This document shows, piece after piece, positions 10,043 through 18,926 of a stretch of 64,000 nt of DNA. The position numbers were made by a program, and so were the translations under genes. Location of the stretch: contig CP089454.1 in NCBI GenBank assembly GCA_026636295.1, positions 434,001 to 498,000 on the forward strand. Reading direction: 5' to 3'. Numbering within the stretch: the stretch's first letter is position 1; every line of letters starts with the position of its first letter. The notes under the pieces were generated by a model. It was given only the letters and a program-made list of their open reading frames with translations. It was not told the origin of the DNA and made no database searches. The stretch comes from Medakamo hakoo (Eukaryota; Chlorophyta; Trebouxiophyceae; Coccomyxaceae).

Positions 10043-12331
10043 ATGCAGCACAGCCTTCACACAACACGCCCGGCTGGGCGGGCAGGCGCCACGCCGCGGC
10101 AGGCCGCATGGCCAGCGCAGCCTCACCACCCGGCTAGTGCCGCCCGGCCGACGACGAGCGCGAATGCGTTCAACTTTGAGGCGCCGACCTTCAAGCTCCC
10201 CGAACTGCAGCTCCCTGCATTGAATTTAGGCGGGACGACCAAAGTGTCTGCCGGTCGCCAGGCTGGCGGCGCGCGCCAGGACGCCAACACGGTGCGTGGG
10301 ACCGAGGCAAAAAATGAGGGGCTTATCCTCTCTTCGCGACCCACACCACGCCACACCCCGCGCCATCCCTCACCCCGACGCTCCGCCCCCCCAAAAAAAC
10401 AGGTCTTTGTCGCCGGTGCCACCGGCCGCTTGGGCCTGCGCGTCGTCCGTCAGCTCCTGAAATCCAATGCCGCCCTGAAAATCCGGGCGGGCGCGCGCAA
10501 CACGGAGGCTGCGGCCGAAGGTTTGGGCGCCGCTGTGCGTGCTGGCCTGCTCAGCCCGGCCGAAGCCTCCCGCGTCTCCATCGTCCCCGCCGACCTGACG
10601 GACGGTGAAGACGCCATTCGGCGCGCGATCGGCCCCGCCGGCGTCGTCGTCCAAGCCATCGGCGCGTCGGAGACGTCCGTCGACCTGTCCGCGCCCAAAA
10701 AAATCGACGGCGACGCGTCCATCGCCCTCGTCAAGGCCGCCAAGGACGCGGGCGTCCAGTTTTTCGTCATGGTGACGTCCCTGGGCACGGGCAAGCTCGG
10801 CTGGCCCGCCTCCGCCCTCAACCTGTTCGGCGGCATCCTCACCCAAAAACGGCGGGCGGAAGTGGAACTGGAACAGTCCGGGATCCCTTACCTCATCGTC
10901 CGCCCGGGCGGGTTGGAACGCCCGGGCGACGACCACGGCGCCACGCACGCCGTGGTGTGCAAGCCGCGCGACTCGACGTTTGGCGGGACGCTGTCCCGCC
11001 TGCAGGTCGCGGACGTGATCGCGGCGGCACTGGGCAACCCGTCGGCCTGCGAGAACAAGTGCGTGGAGCTGGTGAGTGAGGCGGCGGCGCCGCGGGTGGC
11101 GCTGGCGGACTTGCTCGCGGCCGCGCCGCAGGACGAGAGCCAGGCGACGCGCCTGGCCCGCCTGGAGCGCGACGCGGCGGGCCGGGCGGCCAAGCAAGCC
11201 GCGGCCGAAGCACTGGAGGACGCACAGGCCGTCGCGGCAGAAGCCCGGGCCGCCGCGTCCGCGGCGGCTGAGAAAGCCAAAGCCGCCAAAGCCGCGCTGG
11301 CGGCGGCCCGCGCTGACGCGGGCCCCGCCCTGACGGCAGCGGAAGCCGCCCAGGCCCGGGTCGACGGCGCGGCGGAAGCGTTGGAGGCGGCGCGCGCACG
11401 GGAAGGCGCGGCGAAAGCAGTCCTGGCCGCCGCCCAGGCCGCCGCCCGGAAAGGCGCTGTCCTGTCCCAGGAAGAGGTCCGGTCCATCCAGCTGCCTTTC
11501 CTGGACCCGGAGGCCGCGCGGCGGGAGGCCGAGGCCGCAGCGGAGGCGGCACGCGCGGCGGCGGCCGCGCGCGCGGCCGAAGCGCGGCGGGCGGAGGAGG
11601 AGCGCGCGGCGGCGGCGAAAGCTGCGGCGGCGGCGGCGCAAGCCCAGGCCGAAGCTGAGGCGCGTGAGGCTGCCGCCAAGCAGGCAGAAGCGGCCCGCGC
11701 GGCCGCCGCCGCCAAAGCCGAGCAAGAACAGGCCGCGGCGGCCGCGCGCGCGGCAGCCGAACAGAGAGCGGCCGAGGAGAAGGCGGCGGCGGCGGCGGCG
11801 GCGGCTGCCAAGGCGGCCGAAGAGAAGAAGGCGGCGGAGGCGGTGGCGGCGGCCAAGGCGGCCGAGGAAAAGAAAGCGGCTGAGTCGGCTGCTGCTGCGG
11901 CGGCGGCTGCGGCAGCACGGGAGGCGGAAGAGGAGCAGGCGCGCGTGGCGGCGGCCAAGGCGGAAGAGGAGAAAGCACAGGCCGCGGCTGCGGCCGCGGC
12001 TGCCAAGGCGGCGGACGAAGCCCAAGCGCGTGCGGCGGCCGAGGAGAAGCAAGCCGCGGACAGCGCTGCTGCTGCCGCCGCCCAAGCCGCGGCCGCCGCA
12101 CCTGCGCCGCCCCAAGCACCGGCCGTCGACGCGCGCCAGGCCGCCATCGACGCGGCCGTCGCGGCCGCCGTCGCAAAAGTGGGTGGTGGCGGCGCTGTCC
12201 AGGCGGCCGCGCCAAAGACGGCCGACGCGTCGTCCGTCCCGGCCAACGTCGCGTCTGCCCGCGCCTGGATCAAAACATGGCGGGCCAAGGGTCTGGAGGC
12301 CCAGCTGAAGGAGGGCGTGAAGTCGGAGTGA
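10043..12331 (+). CDS. TIC62-like NAD(P)-binding protein with Ala-rich coiled-coil tail
   Basis: Exons 10043-10291 and 10403-12331, 725 aa. After a transit-like N-terminus, residues 84 to about 330 form an atypical SDR domain matching TIC62, a redox-linked protein of the inner envelope, stroma and thylakoid that in land plants tethers ferredoxin-NADP reductase. Seen: VFVAGATGRLGLRVV, VMVTSLGTGKLGWPASALNLF, QKRRAEVELEQSGIPYLIVRPG, GGTLSRLQVADVIAAAL. From about 345 to 690 the chain is an Ala/Lys/Glu/Gln heptad-like coiled coil, with no copy of the Pro/Ser-rich FNR-binding repeats of land-plant TIC62. The last 30 residues hold an amphipathic segment with two tryptophans, ARAWIKTWRAKGL. Plastid location is inferred. 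I leave the symbol blank because the tail differs. Confidence 0.82.
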   Translation: MQHSLHTTRPAGRAGATPRQAAWPAQPHHPASAARPTTSANAFNFEAPTFKLPELQLPALNLGGTTKVSAGRQAGGARQDANTVRGTEAKNEGLILSSRPTPRHTPRHPSPRRSAPPKKQVFVAGATGRLGLRVVRQLLKSNAALKIRAGARNTEAAAEGLGAAVRAGLLSPAEASRVSIVPADLTDGEDAIRRAIGPAGVVVQAIGASETSVDLSAPKKIDGDASIALVKAAKDAGVQFFVMVTSLGTGKLGWPASALNLFGGILTQKRRAEVELEQSGIPYLIVRPGGLERPGDDHGATHAVVCKPRDSTFGGTLSRLQVADVIAAALGNPSACENKCVELVSEAAAPRVALADLLAAAPQDESQATRLARLERDAAGRAAKQAAAEALEDAQAVAAEARAAASAAAEKAKAAKAALAAARADAGPALTAAEAAQARVDGAAEALEAARAREGAAKAVLAAAQAAARKGAVLSQEEVRSIQLPFLDPEAARREAEAAAEAARAAAAARAAEARRAEEERAAAAKAAAAAAQAQAEAEAREAAAKQAEAARAAAAAKAEQEQAAAAARAAAEQRAAEEKAAAAAAAAAKAAEEKKAAEAVAAAKAAEEKKAAESAAAAAAAAAAREAEEEQARVAAAKAEEEKAQAAAAAAAAKAADEAQARAAAEEKQAADSAAAAAAQAAAAAPAPPQAPAVDARQAAIDAAVAAAVAKVGGGGAVQAAAPKTADASSVPANVASARAWIKTWRAKGLEAQLKEGVKSE

Positions 12332-12785
12332 AGAGAGTCGCGTCGTCGGGTAAAAAAAAACCACGGTCGTTTTTTTATCTTCTCGATTTGCACAGGTTGA
12401 AAAAAAAGACGCACGTTTCGTACACGCCCCAATAACACGCACACGCACTTCGATAGAGGGGACACGCAAAGGGGGTAGGGTGGGGTCAAAGGCACGGGCC
12501 AGCTGTTCTAACCGTAAACAGGAGACGTTCCATGCTGAGGTTGGGGGCAGGATAAAAAAAACTCACGCACACACGCACACGCACACGCACTTCGTCGTTT
12601 TCGAAACACGCACATACGCACACCCGCCGCCTCTGGCGCGCGCGCGCACACACTGCAATTCCGTGTGGCTGCGACGCTGGCGACCCGAAGAGAGGCGGGG
12701 TGATGGGACGGGGGGATGGTGGGTGGGAGTGGGCGGGTGGTCGTTCAGGTTGAGCGGGGATAGGGGAAGGTTTTTTTTTTTTTTC
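12332..12785. other. convergent intergenic TIC62-like / PUR-alpha
   Basis: This 454-base spacer contains both 3' untranslated regions, A-runs, T-runs and CA-rich repeats near 12560-12590. I see no gene. Confidence 0.6.
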
Positions 12786-14795
12786 TCACGCGTCGCCGCC
12801 GCTGCCCGTCCCGGCCTCGCCGCCGGACGCCGTGTCGGCGGCCAGGCTGTCCGCCTGCGTCGTGGAAGGGGTGGGCGGCGTCGTGACGCCGTTGCCGCTG
12901 TCCGCGGCGGCCGCCGCCCCGGGCGCCGTGGGCGGGAGCGTGTTTTTGGGCGCGGCGACGGGCGGTGGCGGCGGCGGGGGTGGTGGCGGGGGCGCCATGG
13001 CGGCCGCGACCGCGGCGGCAGCAGCCCGTGCGGCCGTCGCCGACGAGGCAGCAGGCTGGCCGCCACCCCCCCGCGCGAGCGTGGGCCCGCCGGGCGCCAG
13101 GGACGCGAGCGGCGGCGGCGGGGGCGACCGCGCGCGGCGGTGGTGGTGGTGGTGAAAGACGGGCGGCGGCGCGCCGCCGACGCCGCCGGCGGCGGCCAGC
13201 GCAGCGCCCGCCGCGGCGGCCGCCGCCCCGCCCGCCGGCCCGCACAGGCTGGACAGGAAGGCGCCCGCCGCCGCCACGACTTGGGGCAGGGCAAAGGCGG
13301 GGATGATGACCGACGCGCGGTCCGACCCCGCCACCTCGGACAGGCGCAGGTAGCCGCCCTTGGCGTTGGCGCCCGCGTCGAAGAAGAAGCGCTTGTGGCC
13401 GGCCCGCACCAGGGCGCCGCCGGAGGGCGTCGGCGCGAGGGTGGGCGGCGCGGGGCCGGGCCCCACGACGGGCGAGGGCCCCGCGACGGCCGTGACCAGG
13501 CGCGGGTCGGCCGCCGCGCCGGGCGGCGGCGGCGGCGGCACGCCCGCCGCCGCCGCGCCGGACGTGAAGTGCCAGTCGTACGCGGCGGCCTGAGCGCGGA
13601 GGAGGACGTCGCGCAGGGCGGCCCAGGCCGGGCCCGTGGGCCCGCCGGCGGGGACGATGATGGACGACCGGCCGCGCGGGCTGTGTGTTGTGTTTTTGTG
13701 GGTGAGGGGGTGGGGGGGTGAGGAGGGGTGAGGGGACGCGGGGAAGCCGCGGCGTCGGCGACGCACCGGGCGGCGTGCGCGGCGGGGAGGCCCGCCGCCG
13801 CACCCTCGCGAGGGGGGTGGAGGAGGGGGTGGCGACGAAAAAAAGGCGGAGGGTTTGCCCCCCTGAGCTGCTGTGCGGGGCCCCCAGCTCGGCGGCGGAG
13901 CGTTGGAGAGGTTTCGGGAACGAATGCCTTGGGAGGAGCTTTTTTGGCTCGCACCCCTCTCCCAATTGGACACGCCGCCCCCCCCCCCCCCCCCCCCCAC
14001 CACCAACGCACCCGGCCCCGTTCTCGGAGATGCGCAGGAAGCGGCCGCGCGAGTTCTCGCCCAGCTCAAAGTAGACTGCGTGGGTGTGGGGAGAGGGTGG
14101 CGGGCGGGGGCGGGAAGTGGTGGGGGAGGGGTGAGGGCTCCGCGCTTTTTTTTGGTTCGGGCATGCGTTGGAGCCGCGCGCGCGCAACCTCCGACCGATT
14201 GTGGGGGCCGGCGCGGCGGTCCCGACCCCCTTTTCCCCCTTCCACCCCGTGCGCGCGGGTCCCTGCACCGGTCCGCCGCCTCAAGGAATGAAGGAAGCAC
14301 CCGGTCAAACGCACAAATCTTGTTCTCGACGGGCAGCTCGCGGTTGTGGGAGCTGCGGGTGGCCTCGCGGCCCGTGTAATAATCCAGCAGGGACGCCGCC
14401 CACGCGATGGCCGCGCCCGGGATGCATACCACGTTACGCAGGGCTGGGACGTGCGTCGAGGACGGCGGGCCGGCCGCCGAGTCAGCGGGGTCGGAGTTTG
14501 GGGCGGCAACAGGTGCGGCCGCGCCCGCGCCCGCGTCCAAGTCTGGGCCTGCGCCGCCGTCTGCGCGGCCGCCGCCCGGCGTCCGCCCCGTCCGCTCGGA
14601 CAGGCGGATGTAGACACCCCGCGCGTTGGCCCGCAAGTCGACAAAGTAGCATTTGGACTCGCTGTCGGATGGAATTTGGGAGGGGGTGGGTGAGAGAGGG
14701 CGAATGGCCGCGCATAGTAAAAAAAGACGAGGAACAATGACAACAACGCACATCCGCAGCGTCTCCGAGAAGACGTCCAGCTCGCCGGATGCCAT
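12786..14795 (-). CDS. PURA: PUR-alpha-like purine-rich nucleic-acid-binding protein
   Basis: Exons (reverse strand): 14795-14752, 14661-14315, 14075-14012 and 13680-12786, 449 aa. PUR proteins bind (GGN)n-type single-stranded DNA and RNA and act in transcription, replication and mRNA transport. Splicing restores three PUR repeats. The first is FSETLRIESKCYFVDLR then GVYIRLSE. The second is KIFYFELGENSRGRFLRISE then SSIIVPAGG. The third is HKRFFFDAGANAKGGYLRLSEVAGSDRASVIIP. Gly/Pro/Ala-rich insertions separate them and a low-complexity tail follows. All three donors are GTGCGT and each junction falls inside a conserved PUR strand, so the model is well constrained. The last intron begins with a (GGT)/(G)n tract (see findings). 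It is convergent with the TIC62-like gene. Confidence 0.88.
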   Translation of the reverse strand: MASGELDVFSETLRMCVVVIVPRLFLLCAAIRPLSPTPSQIPSDSESKCYFVDLRANARGVYIRLSERTGRTPGGGRADGGAGPDLDAGAGAAAPVAAPNSDPADSAAGPPSSTHVPALRNVVCIPGAAIAWAASLLDYYTGREATRSSHNRELPVENKICAFDRVLPSFLEAADRCRDPRARGGRGKRGSGPPRRPPQSVGGCARAAPTHARTKKKRGALTPPPPLPAPARHPLPTPTQSTLSWARTRAAASCASPRTGPGALVVGGGGGGGGVSNWERGASQKSSSQGIRSRNLSNAPPPSWGPRTAAQGGKPSAFFSSPPPPPPPSRGCGGGPPRRARRPVRRRRRGFPASPHPSSPPHPLTHKNTTHSPRGRSSIIVPAGGPTGPAWAALRDVLLRAQAAAYDWHFTSGAAAAGVPPPPPPGAAADPRLVTAVAGPSPVVGPGPAPPTLAPTPSGGALVRAGHKRFFFDAGANAKGGYLRLSEVAGSDRASVIIPAFALPQVVAAAGAFLSSLCGPAGGAAAAAAGAALAAAGGVGGAPPPVFHHHHHRRARSPPPPPLASLAPGGPTLARGGGGQPAASSATAARAAAAAVAAAMAPPPPPPPPPPPVAAPKNTLPPTAPGAAAAADSGNGVTTPPTPSTTQADSLAADTASGGEAGTGSGGDA
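13978..13998. repeat. 21-base C homopolymer (G-run in the PUR-alpha transcript)
   Basis: An uninterrupted run of C on the forward strand lies inside the last PUR-alpha intron, starting about 13 nt after its donor in the transcript, where it is read as G. Confidence 0.95.
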
Positions 14796-15038
14796 CGTGT
14801 GAGAGATGGGGGTGGGGCTGGTGCCGTGGCCGGCGAGGGCGGTGGGGGAAGGGCGTGCCCAGCCCCGCCGCGGTTTCTCGAAGGCAGGGAGGAGGCTCGT
14901 GTGTGTGTGAAAGAAGTGTGAAACCTCACGCGGTCGCAGCTGTCACTGCCAGCGGATTGACGGGCCTGGCGCCGGCGCGCAGGGAAAAACTTGCCATGGC
15001 CTCACCATCTTTACACACCCACCACCCACCCACTACAC

Positions 15039-15393
15039 TCACTCCTGCCCCGCAAACACCAGCGTCTTGCACACCGGGCAGGCCGCGTCCGCCACGCCGT
15101 GGCCCAACAGCCAGGGATCCACGCACTCGGCGCAAAAATGGTGGAGGCAGGGCAGCGTGCGCAGGACCTCGCCGCCCTCCCAGGGCGTCAGGCAGATGGG
15201 GCAGGAGGGGGGCGCCTCCGCCCCGCCGCCGCCGCCGCCGCCGCCGCCGTCCGCCGGCGCACTGCTGCTCGCCCGGTGACGGTAGGCGTGCGTGGGCAGG
15301 ACGTCGACGTCCGCGGCCGTCACGCGACGCCCCCGCCCGCCGCCGCCGGCCCGGCGGTGGCGCAGTCCCGACGGCGCGGGGACAGGTTCCGGC

Positions 15394-15428
<35 letters not shown>

Positions 15429-15920
15429 CTCCTCGCCCTCCTCCTCCTCGTCCAGCGCCAGCAGCGCGTCGTAGTCTTCGGGGCCAAAGTCCCGGCCGTC
15501 CTGCGCCATCGCGGCGACGCGCGCGGCGGCCGAGCCCGGCCTGACCGCCCCGCCGCCGCCGCCGAGCTCGGGCGGCAGGGAGCCGTCCGGGCGGAGGAGG
15601 CCCAGCTCTTCCAGCGCGTCCGCCGACCCGAGGAAGACGAGCGCCGTCTGCCCGCCCGGCGTGAGGATGCGGACCTCGCGGCCGCGGCGCACCGCCCGCC
15701 ACCGGCCCGGACCGGCGTCGCCGGCGCCCCACCCGCCCCACCCGCCACCGCCACCGGCGGCGGCGGACGCAGCGCGACGGCGGCGGGCGGACGCGGCGTC
15801 CCCGCCGCCGCCGTCGTCGCCGTCCATCGCCCGCCAGGCGTGATACAGCTGCGCCGCGGCCGTCGCCGCCAGCACCGCCATGCCCGCCGCGTTGACGACA
15901 GCCTCCAGCCACGACGACAT
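15039..15920 (-). CDS. membrane-anchored RING-H2 E3 ubiquitin ligase-like protein
   Basis: Single exon, 293 aa. Residues about 5-28 form a hydrophobic signal-anchor. The middle is Gly/Asp/Glu-rich with the segment DFGPEDYDALLALDEEEE and a VDVLPTHAYR element similar to the LP-x-x-x-(Y/F) stretch that precedes many plant RING-H2 domains. The C-terminal RING (about 238-283) has CPIC, CLHHFCAEC and CPVC in correct spacing for C3H2C3 zinc ligands and the Trp of DPWLL expected at the E2 contact. A membrane E3 ligase role is inferred from the fold, and substrates are unknown. Long poly-Gly tracts encoded by GGC repeats are a base-composition effect seen across this region. It is divergent from the mS34 gene. 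Confidence 0.8.
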
Positions 15921-16400
15921 GGTGCCACAGGCGGGCTGTTACAGTGTTGCAGACGGGCGCGGCGCCGACTCCTCACGGTGGGGCGTGGGCGGGGGAGGGA
16001 AGGAGGGAGCGCCCAGGCAGCAGGGTGCACGAGGACAGCGGGGTGTGTGTGTGTGTGGCGTGGCGCGCGAGGCCGGGCCCCGCGAAACACGAAAACGAAG
16101 GCGCGCGGGGCGGGTTTCCGCAGCACGGATGGCTGTGCCGCCGTGTACGATGGGAGGCCAGGGTCTGCGGTCCCTGGGCAGCGGCCTTGGGTCGGAGTTG
16201 TGCGAGGCACCGTGTCCGGCGGCGGCGTGCCACGGCGGGATGAATGGAGACAGAAAGTGGGAGTGCGAGAGAGAGCCGGCGCCCACACCTGAAAAAGTGG
16301 AGGAAAAAAGGAGTGGCCGCCGCCTTTTCTCCAGGGGCCACCGCACCACCAATCCATTCGGGCCAGAGCGTGCATGCGCCCTCGCACCACGCGCAGAGCA
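15921..16400. promoter_or_regulatory. divergent intergenic RING-H2 / mS34
   Basis: A 480-base spacer between divergent starts contains a short GT microsatellite near 16043. I see no gene or RNA signature. Confidence 0.45.
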
Positions 16401-16797
16401 ATGGTCTCCCCCACCTGGGCGGCGCGCGCCCGCAACCGTGCGTTTTTTTGTGTGTGCGACGGGCCAGACGCCGCTTCCTTCGCATCAGCCAGCTCTCTCA
16501 CGGCCGCGCCCTCCCTCCCTCCCCCCACACAATGCCACAGTCATTCAGGCCGCGTCCACGCTCCCCAACTACGGCGTCGGCGCGTCCTTCCGCCGCTCCA
16601 CCTGGCCGGCCGAGGGCTGCCACTGGACGGTGTCTCGCGTCGCGCCCGCGGCCGACGGCGCGCACGGGAAGGCGTGGGGCGTGTTGACGTGGAAGGGCGT
16701 CGTGTCGAAAGGCGGGCCGGGGAGGCCGGTGCCTGTGCGCGGGGCGCTGAAGCCGGTGTGGGTCGTGGCGGGTGAGGGCGGGAGCGCAGGCAAATAG
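16401..16797 (+). CDS. mitochondrial ribosomal protein mS34-like
   Basis: Exons 16401-16437 and 16541-16797 give only 97 aa. The first exon encodes MVSPTWAARARN and ends at a GTGCGT donor. Splicing yields an Arg/Ala-rich, acid-free N-terminus suited to mitochondrial import. The core LPNYGVGASFRRSTW and GKAWGVLTWKG resembles the conserved NYG-x-G-x-x-(V/F)-x-R and GKAWG-(V/I) blocks that I associate with mS34 (MRPS34), a small-subunit protein of mitochondrial ribosomes. Family assignment rests on these two motifs from memory. The frame is certain, the function less so. It ends 66 nt before the convergent stop of the HP1-like gene. Confidence 0.68.
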
Positions 16798-16863
16798 AAA
16801 ACGTGACAAGCAACAGGCAGCCTTTCCATCCATCGACCCACCCCCTCTCTCCACCCACACACT

Positions 16864-17476
16864 TCACCCACTGCCGCCGCCGCCCGTCCCTGCCTTCTTG
16901 GCCACCTTGCCCGCCTTGAACGTCAGCTTGGACTCGTAAAAATCGAACAGCGCGTCCTTGGTGTGCTGCCGGGCCTTCAGCGCGGCGGTCGGCACGGACG
17001 CGCGCGCGCCGTCGGGCCACTGCACTTTGGCGTGGTGGCCGGCCGCGGGCGGTCCGCCGCCTCCGCCGCCGCCGCCGCCGCCGGCCGTCGGATTGAACAC
17101 GGTCTTGATGACGGCGCCGGCCCAGCCGTCCACGGACAGGCGGGCGTCCAGGTCCAGCGGCGGCGGGTGTTCTGCACCACCTCCCCCACCGCCGCCGCCG
17201 CCGCTGCGGCCACACTCGTTTTCCTTTTCCGCGTCTTCAACCTCCGCGTCCGCCCGCCGCTTTTGGGCGCCGCGCGTCCGCCGGGCCACAGCGGCGGGCG
17301 GCGGGGCGGCGGGGTGGCGAGGAGGCTCTTCCAGCATGGAGAGCGGGATGCCGTTGATGGCGGGGACGGGCGAGGCGGCGCCGGCCCGCCCGCCCGGGGG
17401 CGGGTCCGCCATCAGCGGCGGCGGCGTCGGCCCGCGCACGACTTCCACGTCAAAGGGCGGGGACGGGAGCGGCGAC

Positions 17477-17509
<33 letters not shown>

Positions 17510-18820
17510 AGGTCCGGGGGAAGGGGCGGGCCGGCGGCCGGGCTGGCCGCCTGGGCAGCGGCGGCCGGCGTCGTGGCGGGCGCGGGACCGGCGCCGCCGC
17601 CGCCGCCTCCCTCTTCCACCACGGCCTGGGACGGCAGGATATCCATGGGCGGGCGCACGGCGGGCACGGGCCGCCGCATGGGCCGGATGCCCCTGGCGCG
17701 CGCGGCGGCGGCAAAGGTGGGCGGGGGTGGGGGCGGCGCAGCGTCCGCCGCCGCCGCCGCCGCTGCCGCCGCGGCTTCGGCCGCCTTGCGGGCCTCCACG
17801 CGCTGGGCCACGTCTTTCCGGGTCATCCACTGCGGCTCTGTGGGAGGAGCCGGCGCGGGAGCGGGCGCGCCATCCTCCTCGCCCGGCGCGGGCACGGGCG
17901 CCGGCACACCTTCGCCGTCCCCCTCCTCCTCCTCCGCCACCGCGCCCGCGCCCGGGCCAGGGCTCCCGCCCGGGTCGCCGCCCCGCACCTCCATGCCCGG
18001 CCCCGCGCTCCGGTGGAAGATGGGGTGGGATGGCGGCCCGCCCGCGGCGGCGGCGGCGGCGGCGGACGCCGCGGCCCGGGCCGTCAGGGCGCCCCACACC
18101 GCAGGGTATGCAGACTTGGTGAGGGCCTCCCGGGCGGCCGGGTCGCCCGCGGGGGGCGGGGAGGCGCGGGCGCGACGCCGGCCGGCCGGCCGGGAGGATG
18201 GCGGCGGGGACGCCTGGCCGTCGCCGCCCTCGGGCGCGGCCTCGGCCGCGGCGGCCGCGCCGCCCGTCAGCTCACGGCGCGCCCCCCGCCCGGCCTCGAA
18301 CGCGGCCCGCAGGTCGGCGAAATTCGGCAGGCCGGCCTCTAAATCGGCCAGCGAGTACCAGGCCGGCTCGCTGCCGTCGGCAAAGGAGACGAGGTACTCG
18401 GTCTGGTGGTGTGAGCGGGGCGGGAGGACGGAAGGGGAGCCGAGTGACGCGCGCGGGGTGCTCAGCGCGCGCGACGGCCCCCGGGCGGGCGGGCGGTTTT
18501 TTTCTCTTTTTTTCAAGATGCTCCGTTTTTCTCACCTTGGCCGCCCGCCCCGCTCCCGTCTCCCGCACGCCCGCCAGGGCCACCACCGTCGGCTGGCTCA
18601 ACACCAGCTCCATGTCCTGGGACAGGGCAAACGTGGGTGGTGGAGGCGGGCGAGGGGGTGATGGGGACGGCGCCGGCGCCCCTTCGCCGCCCGGCGTCGG
18701 GGTGGGGCCGGCCGCGTCAAAGTCGGCGCCCACGCCCGGCAGTTGGGTGGCGAAGACGAGCTCGTGAGGGGCGAGTGGAGCCGCGGCGGCAGGTGCCGCG
18801 CGGTGGGCTCGTGGCGGCAT
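16864..18820 (-). CDS. HP1-like chromodomain / chromo-shadow protein
   Basis: Exons (reverse strand): 18820-18536 and 18402-16864, 607 aa. Splicing joins GRAAK to TEYLVSFADGS, making a chromodomain-like fold (about 82-140: VVALAGVRETG, TEYLVSFADGSEPAWYSLADL, LRAAFEAGR). About 375 residues of Ala/Pro/Gly/Gln-rich linker follow, with a poly-Gln run of 10 and a basic patch RRTRGAQKRRADAEVE that may be a nuclear signal. The C-terminus (about 518-595) resembles a chromo-shadow domain: AKVQWPDGARASVP then ALFDFYESKLTF. That order is HP1/LHP1-like and implies H3-methyl-lysine reading and dimerisation, but the aromatic cage is only partly visible (Phe where many have Trp). It starts 106 nt from the divergent RPL27A start. 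Confidence 0.66.
17478..17510. repeat. CTG/CAG trinucleotide run coding poly-Gln
   Basis: About ten CAG codons (reverse strand) encode the poly-glutamine run in the linker of the HP1-like protein. It is a likely length-variable site. Confidence 0.9.
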
Positions 18821-18926
18821 GGTCTCGCGGCCGGGCAATGGGTGCCTGTGTGAGCCAGCAGTGAGCCAGCAGTGTTGTGCGGGGCGTCGCCTGGAGTCAC
18901 ACTTCTTATTTAGGAGACAACTAAAC
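18821..18926. promoter_or_regulatory. 106-nt bidirectional promoter, HP1-like / RPL27A
   Basis: Only 106 bases separate the two start codons. A TTATTTA element at about 18906-18912 lies just upstream of the RPL27A ATG and could be a TATA-like or leader element. Confidence 0.5.

Noticed and set aside
10370-12469. Long open frames on the strand opposite the TIC62-like gene (up to about 700 codons)
   Set aside because: They mirror the Ala/Arg/Glu-coded rod; G+C-rich third positions remove stops on the other strand. No conserved motifs.
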